Source: Hamadaea sp013361475 (GTDB taxonomy: Bacteria; Actinomycetota; Actinomycetes; Mycobacteriales; Micromonosporaceae). Taken from it: a stretch of 64,000 nt of DNA. This document shows, in pieces, positions 44,901 to 50,045 of this stretch. Numbering within the stretch: the first letter of the stretch is position 1; every line of letters begins with the position of its first letter. The position numbers were made by a program, and so were the translations under genes. The stretch covers positions 310,001 to 374,000 of the forward strand of contig NZ_JBFAHM010000009.1 of the NCBI RefSeq assembly GCF_040654195.1. The letters run 5' to 3'. The notes below the pieces were generated by a model. The model did not search any database, had not been told where the DNA came from, and worked only from the letters and a program-made list of their open reading frames with translations.

Positions 44901-47645
44901 CTGCCCGCCGGCACGGCGACCCACCTGCGGATCAATCCCGGCGATCGGTCGGTCGTCGTCACGGTCGCGGAAGGCATGACGGCGGAGAACACGCTGCTGC
45001 ACCTGACCGGGGCGCTGGCCCAGGCGCTGGAGACGGTCGCCCGCGCCGATCACGACCGCCAGACCGGCCCGGCCGACCTGCTGGGCGATCACCGGCTGAC
45101 CCGGCGGCTCCGGCCCGACACCGACGGTCTCAGCCCGATCGACATGGCACTGGTGGCCCAGATCGAGCGGCAGACCGACCTGCTCGTCACCGACACCCGC
45201 CCGCCGGTGCTGGCGAATCTGATGATCCTGCTGCACCGGGCCGGCGTCCGGGACGGACAGCAGCACTCCGGGCTCCGCCGGCGGCTGCTGCTGCAGGCGG
45301 TGCCACCGGCGACCGCGAGCCGGCTGCAGAACGTGCTGAACCTGGATTCCCGGCTCGGACCCGCTCTGCAGAACATGCTTCCGGCAACGATCGGCGTACC
45401 CACGCCGACCCGCTCGGTGGGGCGGCGGGTGTTCACCGTCCTACGGCTGCCGACGCTGGGGCTGGAGTCGTCCGGGTCGCTCAGCACCCCGCCTCACCAG
45501 CCGCTGCAGCCGACCGTACGCCGCATCGCGGGGCGGCGGGCCGACCGCCTGGAACGGCGGATCGCCGCCCGGCGCTTCAAGATCAGCCGGATGGGCGCCG
45601 ATCGCGTCGACGCCCTCCGCAGCCGCCGGGTCGCCGCCCTGGCCCGGACGGTGCTGTGGCCGGTCAAGTTCGTCCGCGGCCGCCCGTGGGCGCTGCTCAC
45701 CGGCAAAGCGCGCTATCAGCGTCCGTGGCGGGTGTTCGCGTTCAGCAACGTCACGGCGTACGCCCGATTGCGGCTGCCCGACGGCAGCCACGCCTGGGTG
45801 GCGTACACGAAGACGACGGCGACGCGGGCGGTCAATCGGCTCGGCGCGATCCGGTTCTCGACCTTCACCCCGTGGAAGGACAACGGCGACCCGAACCACG
45901 GTCACGACAACCAGTACGGGCCGACCGGGGTGCCGCCCGGCTATCTGTTCCCGCTCACCGGCCAGCCGATCATGGACACGATCGCGCACTTCCTCAGCTA
46001 CCTGCCGTTCGTCACGGTGAGCGCCAAGGACGGCAGCGGCATCGGCACCCCGCTGCCGTTCGGCAACAAGGACTCCGAGACACGGCCGACGACGGTGCGT
46101 ACGCTGGCCAACCTGGGCGACGGCATCACAGGTGTCGTGGCCCGGTCGGAGCCGTCCGGGACGCTGGATCGGAAGCACTCCTTCACGACCTACGCCTTCA
46201 TCGGCACCTTCCTCGACGTCAAGATCGGGCCGGTCAAGCAGTTCTACGTCTGGATCGGCGGACAGGGACTCGCGGTCAGCGGCAGCGAGGACTACGACAA
46301 GCTCATGTCGGACCTGCGCGACATCCGGGAGAACGCTGCCGCGGCGCGTACCGACGGCAAGCGCTTCGGCCGGATCCGGTCGGCGTTCCGTCTGCTGAAG
46401 GCCGTCAACCGCTATCGCAAGATCTTCCAGGGCGCCGGGATGGAGTTCCAGCCGTTCGTCCTGGAGGTCGGCTACTCGCACCGGTACGCGCCCTATATGG
46501 ACGCGCCGGACCGGCTGGGCTGGGACACCGACAACGTCCACGGCGGCGACGACGGCTGGCAGGGGCCGTTCACCCAGGCCAACGACCGAGCCGGGATGCA
46601 GACCAATCCGAACGTCGCGATCTTCGTCGGCGCGTTCTCCCCGCGCAAGCTCATCCGCTTTCTGCTGAAGCCGGTCAACCCCCGGGCGTACGCGCGCGGG
46701 TTCCGGCGGGTGCGGGCCTGGGTCCAGCGGCCCGGCCTCGACGAGGTTCTCGGCCTGACCGAGGCGGCCCCGATGGTGCCGTCGACTCTGCCGGGGTCGG
46801 TGCCCGGCATGCGGCTGCCGGACGCCCTCAACCGAGTCATCCGCGACCGCTACAAGGAGTTGGTGACTGCGCGGACGACCCGGTCGCTCACTGTCGCCGA
46901 GGCGAGCGAGCTGGGCGATCTGGAACGCCTCGCGAGCGGCAATCGCCGCCTCTACCAGCTGTTCGAGCACGCTCGACGCCAGGCGCTCGGCCTCGGCCCG
47001 GTCCGCCGCCGCCCGAACCCGCCCGGCGGACCTCATCCCGGCGGGCAGGGACCGGGCAACCAGGGTCCCGGCAACCCGGGTCCCGGCAATCCGGGCGGCC
47101 CGACGGGTGGATCGCCGGCTCGTCCCGGCCCGCGGACGACCCCACCGAGCGGCTCCGGCGCGGCCGCCCGGCCACCGGCCCCGCAGCAAGCTCCAACTCA
47201 GCAGACACCGGCCCAGCCGCAGGCACCCGCCCAGCCGCAGGCACCCGCCCAGCAGCAGCCGCCCACCCGATCGGCGGCGGAGGAGGCGGCCCGCCGCCAG
47301 GCTTTGGGCATGGATCCCGCCACCGGCCGGTTCCGGCCGGCGGAGGCGGAGACGGCCCGCCGCGTCGAGGAGCTGCTCGGCATCGAACTCGAACGGTCGG
47401 CGAATCCCGACGTCGACTGGGTCGACCCGGCCACCGGCTTGACCTACGACGCCGTGGGGAACTTCGACGGCGCGTACTTCGACCGGCAATGGCCGAACCT
47501 GCAGACCAGGATCATCGACCATTTGGCCAAGGCGGACCGTGTCCCCGTCGACGTCGCCCGGTTCACTCCGGCGCAGGTTGCTACAGTGCAGAAGTTCCTC
47601 GCCGACAACAATCTCGGCCCGCGCGCATTCCTGGTAGGTATCTGA
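32904..47645 (+). CDS. Giant polymorphic-toxin-like protein with two Tox-PL modules
   Basis: A single open frame of 4,913 codons. The order is: WXG-type export domain (1-120, W-G-G at 68-70), a membrane-like helix (124-150), a hydrophobic/helical region to 340, an Ala/Gln coiled coil (343-466) and a Pro/Thr/Asp-rich linker (468-812). Module 1 follows (about 886-2760), then a GPTGPAG-type linker, module 2 (about 2850-4690), a GPGN/PAQPQA linker, and a distinct C-terminal toxin-like domain (4,793-4,913). Each module opens with a papain-fold domain having Cys-His-Asp: C946/H1030/D1056 and C2909/H2994/D3020. The start is GTG 32904 after a G-rich site. No frameshift or stop breaks it. Export by the adjacent type VII system is inferred. 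Confidence 0.85.
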   Translation: MIELWDFGEPWNEIRDALIWLGSGGSGWPQANEDQIRELAAAWRSVGERLQSGLTEANSAAADLVAAWGGDGGATFAQSWQSLGHDVPQMLVDIILNGADGQPSLVGSLEQSALDIEYDKISTLVEVAVVIIEIFVILITAWLAFWAAWTAAGMRIAMGRAAIWAFMRGLIANAVRSFGQHGLSEGLKQQLKQWAKHAVKWEVMKEIGAETGVDITAQLTQFAMGTRTSWDGKKTLASGVGGAAGALLSFATPIGENIAGKFTSKLGKTGINLGTRALDEFITEVGAETVANGLVYQNWNVNLGNLGNRIGSGMVRDKVSENADLSGHALDITKSVLGLETRTQAAANAARQAAQNAARQAETSAQQASQQATQAQQAADAATRQAQAAQQRANEANAAAQAAVARYGADSTQAREAAATAQQATRQAEIAQRGATQATAAAQQAATAATNAETAAQQARQNADRIPAPPDGAQPPGTQPDTDDSAAPAPGTDPDDTSTPPPDTDDSAAPPPGTNPDDASAPPPGSDSNGAPPAPPGTDPNGAPAAPPGTGPDGAPAAPPGTGPDGAPAAPPGTGPEGTPTGPDGTPAAPSAPVAPTAPTAPTGTGPDTAPTGTGPDNAPAAPTAPATPVAPTGAGPAAAPVAPTGTKPDGAPASDVDGQPAPADGDATPRTAGIPSTDANGDQPGSDGDQNDTTAPSRPTTPMGGAPVGGGRGTLNTTGTGPDSNGVPVGPGGPGDRRRAGKPDERGTTDPEDDAEANAKPESRPDTDDTAEPGTRPETDERGTSEPDPSADSDADTDTDETAQPDGKVSPRVTIAIARLVLDATAQAQLAAHQATRANALAQALASPDGQVQITGPTSLTLDPDTSSDDETPTPGLPPVGPNPLQGLIPDDSTAPGSQADVQRLLSMLGIGPGDVPPMHPHPASPWVGAVNDGGPTVPGRNDNCLPWVASTHSTHYGHPSVAAANRTGQGFSATVLTAWAAAPFTAGDRTRGFADVEERLRQQLPEDMDAGPMAFVAALDPLDSNVAHMYAVFARREPDPANPGETHVVFYYADNNSTTAEAGRPPVSPGTQLSSIVFDHTGAAVQPETALADDDALLDAVVAGRPNTSRVNELLSRLDTLLTTTGPPPVDLLDDIERRLTEMGLEPGGTPVRWARLGRLSAGSSAEQDALLALMQEPYWRVAYERAAGMPDHVAEGVTGDPNRSAARTVALAQAFATDPAPAYAGRPDTQAIDQVVALLTQAFGFQHPAEVTRSGNDLRITFDSIYHRSLRVEYAVLPPGQRVRLDWTGDQGFRLTVAHDADLTTPAARAELQVRLAREIARVRLGGLDFRADDASDQHMFGDVLQAYAAAGVADVQHVLMANRPAGQTGLSADVAAAVRLTQQARAETARVMTLLQEAARANPRAADAIVRLLAAEASWGDQLGSRLAPMLADLTLPTGSDRRAQRERTRILQLTAATAQLAAAGLAQEFRGRGRQDSALPAALTEAVNRARFVRTVAQAQLAQQNNELRGVLRPRDATFARNLVTAADRQRAEFTTELTTRLADATAARPEPQGIVLPPLAGDAARLDSSLQQTLRTAAPRLGFAEPSAEAVMLGRWGGALHAFGSQDATPSTAEVVNGARTVIRQTIADPTRVTVQDGDTGDARVLFQRTFTDPQGNRHTVAVTVHVQRSVNDRTAYVADVRVTPDTRTDHGRPMHGQPPHRVRSDTRLVPRRQVRDPADRVRTRRSAARDGAVNEATRQALRALGVTLVQHGNSTTYDLTWPNGDGPTRVRVTTGRVRGDAAAEVRPPRFGDPAWEIRIPSRGVTRTGMMLDVAEALGLALGLHQDREAGRVTGQRPHALARAARLAAVAHGLAAVGSPPTGTTWASSARRWSAEAHALVEDLRLRMDQPEYAERRAALDTLLTEAFGASVAAPVSTAVDQNGAAVADITDPAARRDAEAARRAAEVRGVGRTVTDILLGQQQPGMTSQTAVLGDLRTRGPALTGTDLADHVATALPGVVAERGLTQLGVRRDGDVTTTTVVHDGLAGGPVTVRVDVATLPTGVAADTRIDLTGRTVTVFLAEGLTADAATIHLVGEVTRSLETIGRIDERRTMPADPRRLPGQTREARQRIRAQSRENAKIRRRPVIPADVLGDHPLTRGMHNDVYGASPSDVALAAQIQHLAEDLATRRDPLELRNLMVLLHRAGVRDGQRHARLRRAVLAQLLPDTVADQVTNLLTVTGALARAIEAGLPPTLDSPSVTRSVGRRRFTVHLPVGVDSTGSLSTPPHQPLHPTVRRIAGRHANRLERHIAARRFKISRIGADAIANAETRLRSNALRTALWAPKYALARGWSLLTGKFRYQRPWRLVSLGTKSGIARVQLPDGSHRWVPYVQTSGSRGVNRLGAIRFSTFTPWADNRDPEKLPEHGPNIPPPRIPFIFTGSHWLDVIAAIIHHLPILKASAKNGSGIGTPFPFGNKDSETRPTTIRAVARLGDGVTGVVGMVGETDPAPELRQTHSSTAYIFTGTFIDVSIGPVRQFYVWIGGQGFAVTGSEDYRQLLERLKPFIESWRRHIAAGHKLRAAKAFARLLNEYRRIFSTDGAEFQPFVVEIGYGHRYTPWLTAPSITGHDVSDTHDNPKTPQVEHADDFHDPFTQANDRSGWQTNPNIAVYFGNFNPRSVLHGMGRFVRSWFHRPSLTETLGLDAARPALPATRTPAIAAAPDTRADVTTALTQRYADLLARQATGSLTVAETTELRSLETQASQDPTLAPLFGAVRRQQPPGSGPVGPTGPAGPAGPTGGQPVSPGPQGTPPVTPGTATTPPAASPATTGANPSSSAPSSTTPSSTTAPGATAQTMGADPAAALIANGQAAPGSQVDDQRLLQSLGVRPGEAAPVHPHPAGTWINASNDGGLTVPGRADNCLLWLSSVYHTYFGRPTVAASNLTGKGFLARLVETWTKRQFQAHPSGAQGLSQVEDQLREALGADAEAGPLAFVLAADPRDRTAAHAYAVFARREPDPANPGQTRVVFYYADHGSTAGDLNRPPIDPDAQIYSMIFDRTGTPIQPPAGAPTSGNRLKHALVAGRPNAPGAADLTSRIDTLLSATGTPPTAVLDDLERRLDEMGLAPGGTQRRWNRLARMTTGSTPDIDAFVTLMQEPEWRAAYVRATETPNDLAAALTGDPGDTAARRIALATIFATDPAPAYAGRTDQDAATLVTQLVGGDFRFEHATTATISGDDVHITFNEHTTRTVRVEYAVLPPGQQVRLDWNAGTRTFRLAIAHDLDVTSPEARVRVAREVGRILLGGPDFRSDHSGAQDMFLDVLQAYSYVGTADVAHVLTANRPLGLTGEAGDVAAAVRLVQRGRSDADRVMRVLLAAVAVDPAAAGTITRLTAAEATNGDVPGRQLARLVGDLDLPPGRGRRVDERRRQLGQLVAATLAVARADLDQALSGQIAENDLPGIVLAAVDHALFVRSYAQVRLAARGVSRESVLPSATAVFDAAFRTEAEDRRTAILADLTARAGNPDSIVVPQLAGSGGDLDLALQHALRSVAPTLGFAEPSREAAVLARWGPALHGLGGRGADPSTTDQVDAERDVVRRTVAEPDRVSVRDAAGGDAHVLFQRRFTDGDGRTRVVEVTVHVHRFLADRVAYVADVQVAADFRIDFGRPMSGSPPRRVLVRTLLTDRLHVEDPLDGLDVHSPYEALQANRRALFQTATALGVTVQQEGRSPNFLLTWPNGDGPVRITLETSPVGGSAIAEVRPPRPGSQTWTIRISPRRMSRSGLPLDLAEALGMALGRHRQFASGLATSQRPAAIAQAARLAAVATGLATAAPMPSANAAHSRTSRLSAEAHALIEGLGLRQDQPEHVVRRADLNQLLTELFGPAAAAHADILLSDVGGAIADLTDPAQRAYAEGARRSARSAERGRLITDILLDQHRPGLVTDTPVIGDLLSIGSPITGEALARRLFTGTRDILLGRALTVSAHRRTGRDTVVVVRHDGLTGPVTITVRADPLPAGTATHLRINPGDRSVVVTVAEGMTAENTLLHLTGALAQALETVARADHDRQTGPADLLGDHRLTRRLRPDTDGLSPIDMALVAQIERQTDLLVTDTRPPVLANLMILLHRAGVRDGQQHSGLRRRLLLQAVPPATASRLQNVLNLDSRLGPALQNMLPATIGVPTPTRSVGRRVFTVLRLPTLGLESSGSLSTPPHQPLQPTVRRIAGRRADRLERRIAARRFKISRMGADRVDALRSRRVAALARTVLWPVKFVRGRPWALLTGKARYQRPWRVFAFSNVTAYARLRLPDGSHAWVAYTKTTATRAVNRLGAIRFSTFTPWKDNGDPNHGHDNQYGPTGVPPGYLFPLTGQPIMDTIAHFLSYLPFVTVSAKDGSGIGTPLPFGNKDSETRPTTVRTLANLGDGITGVVARSEPSGTLDRKHSFTTYAFIGTFLDVKIGPVKQFYVWIGGQGLAVSGSEDYDKLMSDLRDIRENAAAARTDGKRFGRIRSAFRLLKAVNRYRKIFQGAGMEFQPFVLEVGYSHRYAPYMDAPDRLGWDTDNVHGGDDGWQGPFTQANDRAGMQTNPNVAIFVGAFSPRKLIRFLLKPVNPRAYARGFRRVRAWVQRPGLDEVLGLTEAAPMVPSTLPGSVPGMRLPDALNRVIRDRYKELVTARTTRSLTVAEASELGDLERLASGNRRLYQLFEHARRQALGLGPVRRRPNPPGGPHPGGQGPGNQGPGNPGPGNPGGPTGGSPARPGPRTTPPSGSGAAARPPAPQQAPTQQTPAQPQAPAQPQAPAQQQPPTRSAAEEAARRQALGMDPATGRFRPAEAETARRVEELLGIELERSANPDVDWVDPATGLTYDAVGNFDGAYFDRQWPNLQTRIIDHLAKADRVPVDVARFTPAQVATVQKFLADNNLGPRAFLVGI
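35560..36170 (+). other. Tox-PL (papain-fold) domain, copy 1
   Basis: Residues about 886-1090 of the giant protein. The motifs are MHPHPASPW, NDGGPTVPGRNDNCLPW with nucleophile Cys946, VAHMYAVF with His1030 and VVFYYAD with Asp1056. The family (papain fold toxin 1) includes protein glutamine deamidases in polymorphic toxins. Deamidation or proteolysis is possible. Confidence 0.75.
35560..41190 (+). repeat. Giant toxin: module 1 of a ~1,960-residue duplication
   Basis: This coding segment is repeated at 41450-46980 in the same order. Both begin with a Tox-PL domain and run through the same succession of motifs: HVLxANRPxGxTG, VEVTVH-type strands, TWPNGDGP, SxxPLDxAEALGxALG, LSAEAHALxE, TRSVGRR, GSLSTPPHQPL, GIGTPxPFGNKDSETRPTT and a closing SLTVAExxEL. 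The Cys-to-Cys offset is 1,963 residues. Module 1 alone has an extra Arg-rich stretch near 39210-39310. Confidence 0.85.
41450..42060 (+). other. Tox-PL (papain-fold) domain, copy 2
   Basis: Residues about 2850-3050 of the giant protein. It matches copy 1: VHPHPAGTW, NDGGLTVPGRADNCLLW with Cys2909, AAHAYAVF with His2994 and VVFYYAD with Asp3020. All three presumed catalytic residues are kept, so both copies look active. Confidence 0.75.
41450..46980 (+). repeat. Giant toxin: module 2 of the duplication
   Basis: This is the second copy of the module at 35560-41190. Divergence is uneven. The Tox-PL part and the central helical part have drifted, while in the block 45470-45600 versus 39710-39840 I count 38 identities in 43 aligned residues (GSLSTPPHQPL to IGAD/MGAD). 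A strongly conserved segment spans about 45410-46770, against 39650-40980 in module 1. Confidence 0.85.
47281..47642 (+). other. C-terminal toxin-like domain of the giant protein
   Basis: Residues about 4,793-4,913. After the last PAQPQA-type linker come an RRVEELLGIEL helix, DVDWVDPATGLTYDAVG, IIDHLAKADRVPVDVARFT and a terminal LGPRAFLVGI. This order (YDAVG, then a helix with HLxKAxxVPVD, then a final strand) recurs at the C-termini of polymorphic toxins in my recollection, perhaps a nuclease of the restriction-endonuclease fold. The catalytic residues are not certain. It is followed at once by a coupled small gene, as expected of a toxin tip. Confidence 0.5.
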
Positions 47646-47953
47646 TGTCCGGGACCATCGAGGTCTCCCCGCAGCTCCGCTGGTCCGCGGCGGGCTGGCT
47701 GTTCGACTGGACCGTCGGCTACCTCGCCGACCATGTCGCCGACGCCGAGGTCGCCGCCGGGTTGCGGGAGATCGTCGACGAGAACCTCGGCTGGCTCGGC
47801 CTGGACGACTACGGCCCCGAAGCCCGTGCCGAGCTGATCGCGCTGTTGCGGGACAAGGTGGTCCCGGCGGCGGAGGCCGACCTTCCGAACACTGTGGACA
47901 ACAAGCCCGCTGTGCTCGATCTGCTCCGCGATCTCGCCGAGGCGACGCGCTAG
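47645..47953 (+). CDS. Small acidic protein, candidate immunity to the giant toxin tip
   Basis: This 102-residue acidic, mostly helical protein (LRWSAAGWLFDWTVGYLADH, then LREIVDENLGWLGLDDYGPE, then LLRDKVVPAAEADLPNT) is not recognised as a named family. Its ATG (47645) shares an A with the toxin stop (TGATG), so it can only be translated efficiently when ribosomes finish the toxin. Size, acidity and this coupling fit an immunity protein for the C-terminal toxin domain. That function is inferred from position. Confidence 0.65.
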   Translation: MSGTIEVSPQLRWSAAGWLFDWTVGYLADHVADAEVAAGLREIVDENLGWLGLDDYGPEARAELIALLRDKVVPAAEADLPNTVDNKPAVLDLLRDLAEATR

Positions 47954-47957
47954 CCGC

Positions 47958-50045
47958 TCATCGCCACCACAGTGGACGCGGGTCGATCCACCAGAGTAGG
48001 CGCCGACGCCGGCTCGCCTTGCGGCGTACTCGGTGGATCAGATCCGCGGCCTGGGCGACGGCCGGTTCGGCGGCCAGGTCCTCGGCCGCCTCGGCGAACT
48101 CCGCGCGGTTCACCGCGCGTACGAGGTCGTCGCCCGGTTCCACGGCGACCGCGTCGCTGACCGCGGCCACGACTTCGGTCGCTGTCCAATGTGTTCTTAT
48201 TGGTACGCCGCCCAGCCGAGCGCCGTCCCGAAGTTCGGCCCAGGCTCCGCGTACGCGGGCCGCGTCGTCCGCCCCGGCGAGCCGGAGCCGGGTGCGCCGG
48301 ACTCGGAGCAGCGCCACGACGGCGAAGGCGAGCGGGAAGAGTGCCGTCGTCCAGGCCAACCAGAGCCAGGATCCCGGTACGCCGCCCGGCGTTTCCGCCT
48401 CCGGCGTCATGACCTCCACGTCGGGGGCGGCCGACGGGTCGTCGCCGCCGTCCGGGGTGTCCTCGGGTTCGGCCGACAACGACGGGCGCGGCGACGCCGT
48501 CGGGGCGGCCGTGCTGGTCACAGGCGGCGCGGTGACGTCGATCGCGACCCAGCCGACCGGGTCCAGATAGATCTCCGGCCAGGCTCGGGCGTCGGCGGCG
48601 GTCACCGTCACCGGGCCGTTGCCCGTCGCGGCGCGGAATCCGACCACCACCCGGGCCGGGATGCCGAGCGCGCGGGCGAGGACGGCGTACGCGGTGGCGA
48701 ACTGCTCGGAGGTGCCCCGGTCGTCGCCGGGCTGAGTCCCCGTGAGGAAGCGGACGATGCTCGGGTAGCCGCTGCCGCCCGGGGCCCGGGGATCGAAGCG
48801 GTACGTCGTCTTGAGCCAGCGGGCGAGCTTGAGCGCCTGGGCGTACGGCAGGCCGTCACCGGCCGCCGTCAACGCCAGTTCGGGGATGCGGCCGGTGTTG
48901 CCGGTGGGCAGTTCCCGGTACCGGTCGTACTTGGCCGACCGGGGCAGTTGCGCCGTCGCCAGCTGCACCGGGGTCGGGACCGGGACGGCCGCGTCGACCG
49001 CGTACGCGAGACCGGGGCGCAGCCCGTCGGTGACCGCCACCGCACCGGATTCCTCGTCGACCGCGATCGCGACGCCCTCGACCCGGCGGAGCCCGTCCGG
49101 CACGGGCAGCCAGGTGCCGGTCAGCTCGGCGACGGTGATCTCGGCGTGCACCTCGTCGACCGCGACGGCCGGGTTGGGCGCGCCACCGCGGTCTCCCCCG
49201 GCGGCGCGGTAGGTCGTCGCGGGCAGCCAGCTCTTGCCGTCGAAGTCGCCCAGCACCGCCCAGCGCAGGGTCACCGGCCGATCGGCGGTGACCCGCAGCA
49301 GCGGTTGCTCCGGGTGTACGCCCCAGCGCCCGACGAGGCTGAGCGGATGCGTCTGCGGCGGCGCCTGGACCGGCGCGATGACGTACGCCCGCAGGTCCGG
49401 CGGGGCCGCGGTGACCCCGCTCAGCAGCGGCGGGGCCAGGAGGAGGGTGCCACCGGCGAGCGCCACGGCGACCAGCGCCGCCGAGGCGAGCCGGAGCAGC
49501 CGCGGAACGGCTCTACGCGTATAAGCCGGAAGTGGACGGACCACCACGAGCAGGAGGGCGAGAGCGGCGATGAGCAGCGCGGTCCGGCGGTAGTTCGTCC
49601 CGGCCTGCGGTCCGGCGAGCACGAGCATCGCCGCTGCCAGCGCCACCAGCGGCAGCGCCGCCGCGCCAGGACGACGGCCGCGAGCCAGCGCGGACGCGGC
49701 CGAGACGGCGAGCCAGGTCGCGGCGACCGGCAGGATGAGGGTGTCCGCCCGGGCCGGCACGGGTGAGGCGCTGGTGAGCAGACGCGCGCCCGCATGGGTG
49801 ACCGCGTCGGTGAGGTCGAGCGGACCCGGAAGCCAGCGGTTGAGTCCGATGAGGACGGCTACCAGGCCGACGGCCGCGATCGGCAGATGCCAGCGGCGGC
49901 TGGGAATCAGGCCGAGCAACGCTGCCGCCAACGACGCGCCGGCGATCGCAAGCAGGGCTTCGCGTCCGTTGTAGAGACCGGCGATCTGCCCACCCGCCGC
50001 GGTGCCGGCGACCGCGAGCGCTAGCGCGAGGACGAGGCGTTCCAC
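47958..50045 (-). CDS. Transglutaminase-fold membrane protein lacking catalytic Cys/His
   Basis: In this 695-residue TgpA-like protein, several N-terminal membrane helices (to about residue 220) precede an extracytoplasmic transglutaminase-core domain (about 300-510). A Pro/Ser-rich linker, one more helix (WLWLAWTTALFPLAFAVVAL) and a cytosolic tail follow. The core motif reads DDRGTSEQFATAYAVLARALGIPARVVVGF with Ser446 where the catalytic Cys stands. The HAW motif reads ARAWPEIYL with Arg487 for His; the Asp region (WVAIDVTAP) remains. It is therefore probably non-enzymatic. GTG 50045 is chosen (AGGATCGGTT upstream), overlapping the DUF58 stop by 25 bases. It may serve envelope or secretion assembly. 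Confidence 0.82.
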   Translation of the reverse strand: MERLVLALALAVAGTAAGGQIAGLYNGREALLAIAGASLAAALLGLIPSRRWHLPIAAVGLVAVLIGLNRWLPGPLDLTDAVTHAGARLLTSASPVPARADTLILPVAATWLAVSAASALARGRRPGAAALPLVALAAAMLVLAGPQAGTNYRRTALLIAALALLLVVVRPLPAYTRRAVPRLLRLASAALVAVALAGGTLLLAPPLLSGVTAAPPDLRAYVIAPVQAPPQTHPLSLVGRWGVHPEQPLLRVTADRPVTLRWAVLGDFDGKSWLPATTYRAAGGDRGGAPNPAVAVDEVHAEITVAELTGTWLPVPDGLRRVEGVAIAVDEESGAVAVTDGLRPGLAYAVDAAVPVPTPVQLATAQLPRSAKYDRYRELPTGNTGRIPELALTAAGDGLPYAQALKLARWLKTTYRFDPRAPGGSGYPSIVRFLTGTQPGDDRGTSEQFATAYAVLARALGIPARVVVGFRAATGNGPVTVTAADARAWPEIYLDPVGWVAIDVTAPPVTSTAAPTASPRPSLSAEPEDTPDGGDDPSAAPDVEVMTPEAETPGGVPGSWLWLAWTTALFPLAFAVVALLRVRRTRLRLAGADDAARVRGAWAELRDGARLGGVPIRTHWTATEVVAAVSDAVAVEPGDDLVRAVNRAEFAEAAEDLAAEPAVAQAADLIHRVRRKASRRRRLLWWIDPRPLWWR

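Noticed and set aside
42263..47644. Long frame in the +1 phase inside module 2 of the giant gene that runs into the small immunity-like gene
   Set aside because: Only the last part (from 47645) has a plausible start, overlap and protein-like composition; upstream it is Arg/Pro/Gly shadow.
47958..50045. Transglutaminase-like gene as a pseudogene
   Set aside because: The frame, membrane segments and coupling are intact; only catalytic residues differ, which fits a non-enzymatic family member.
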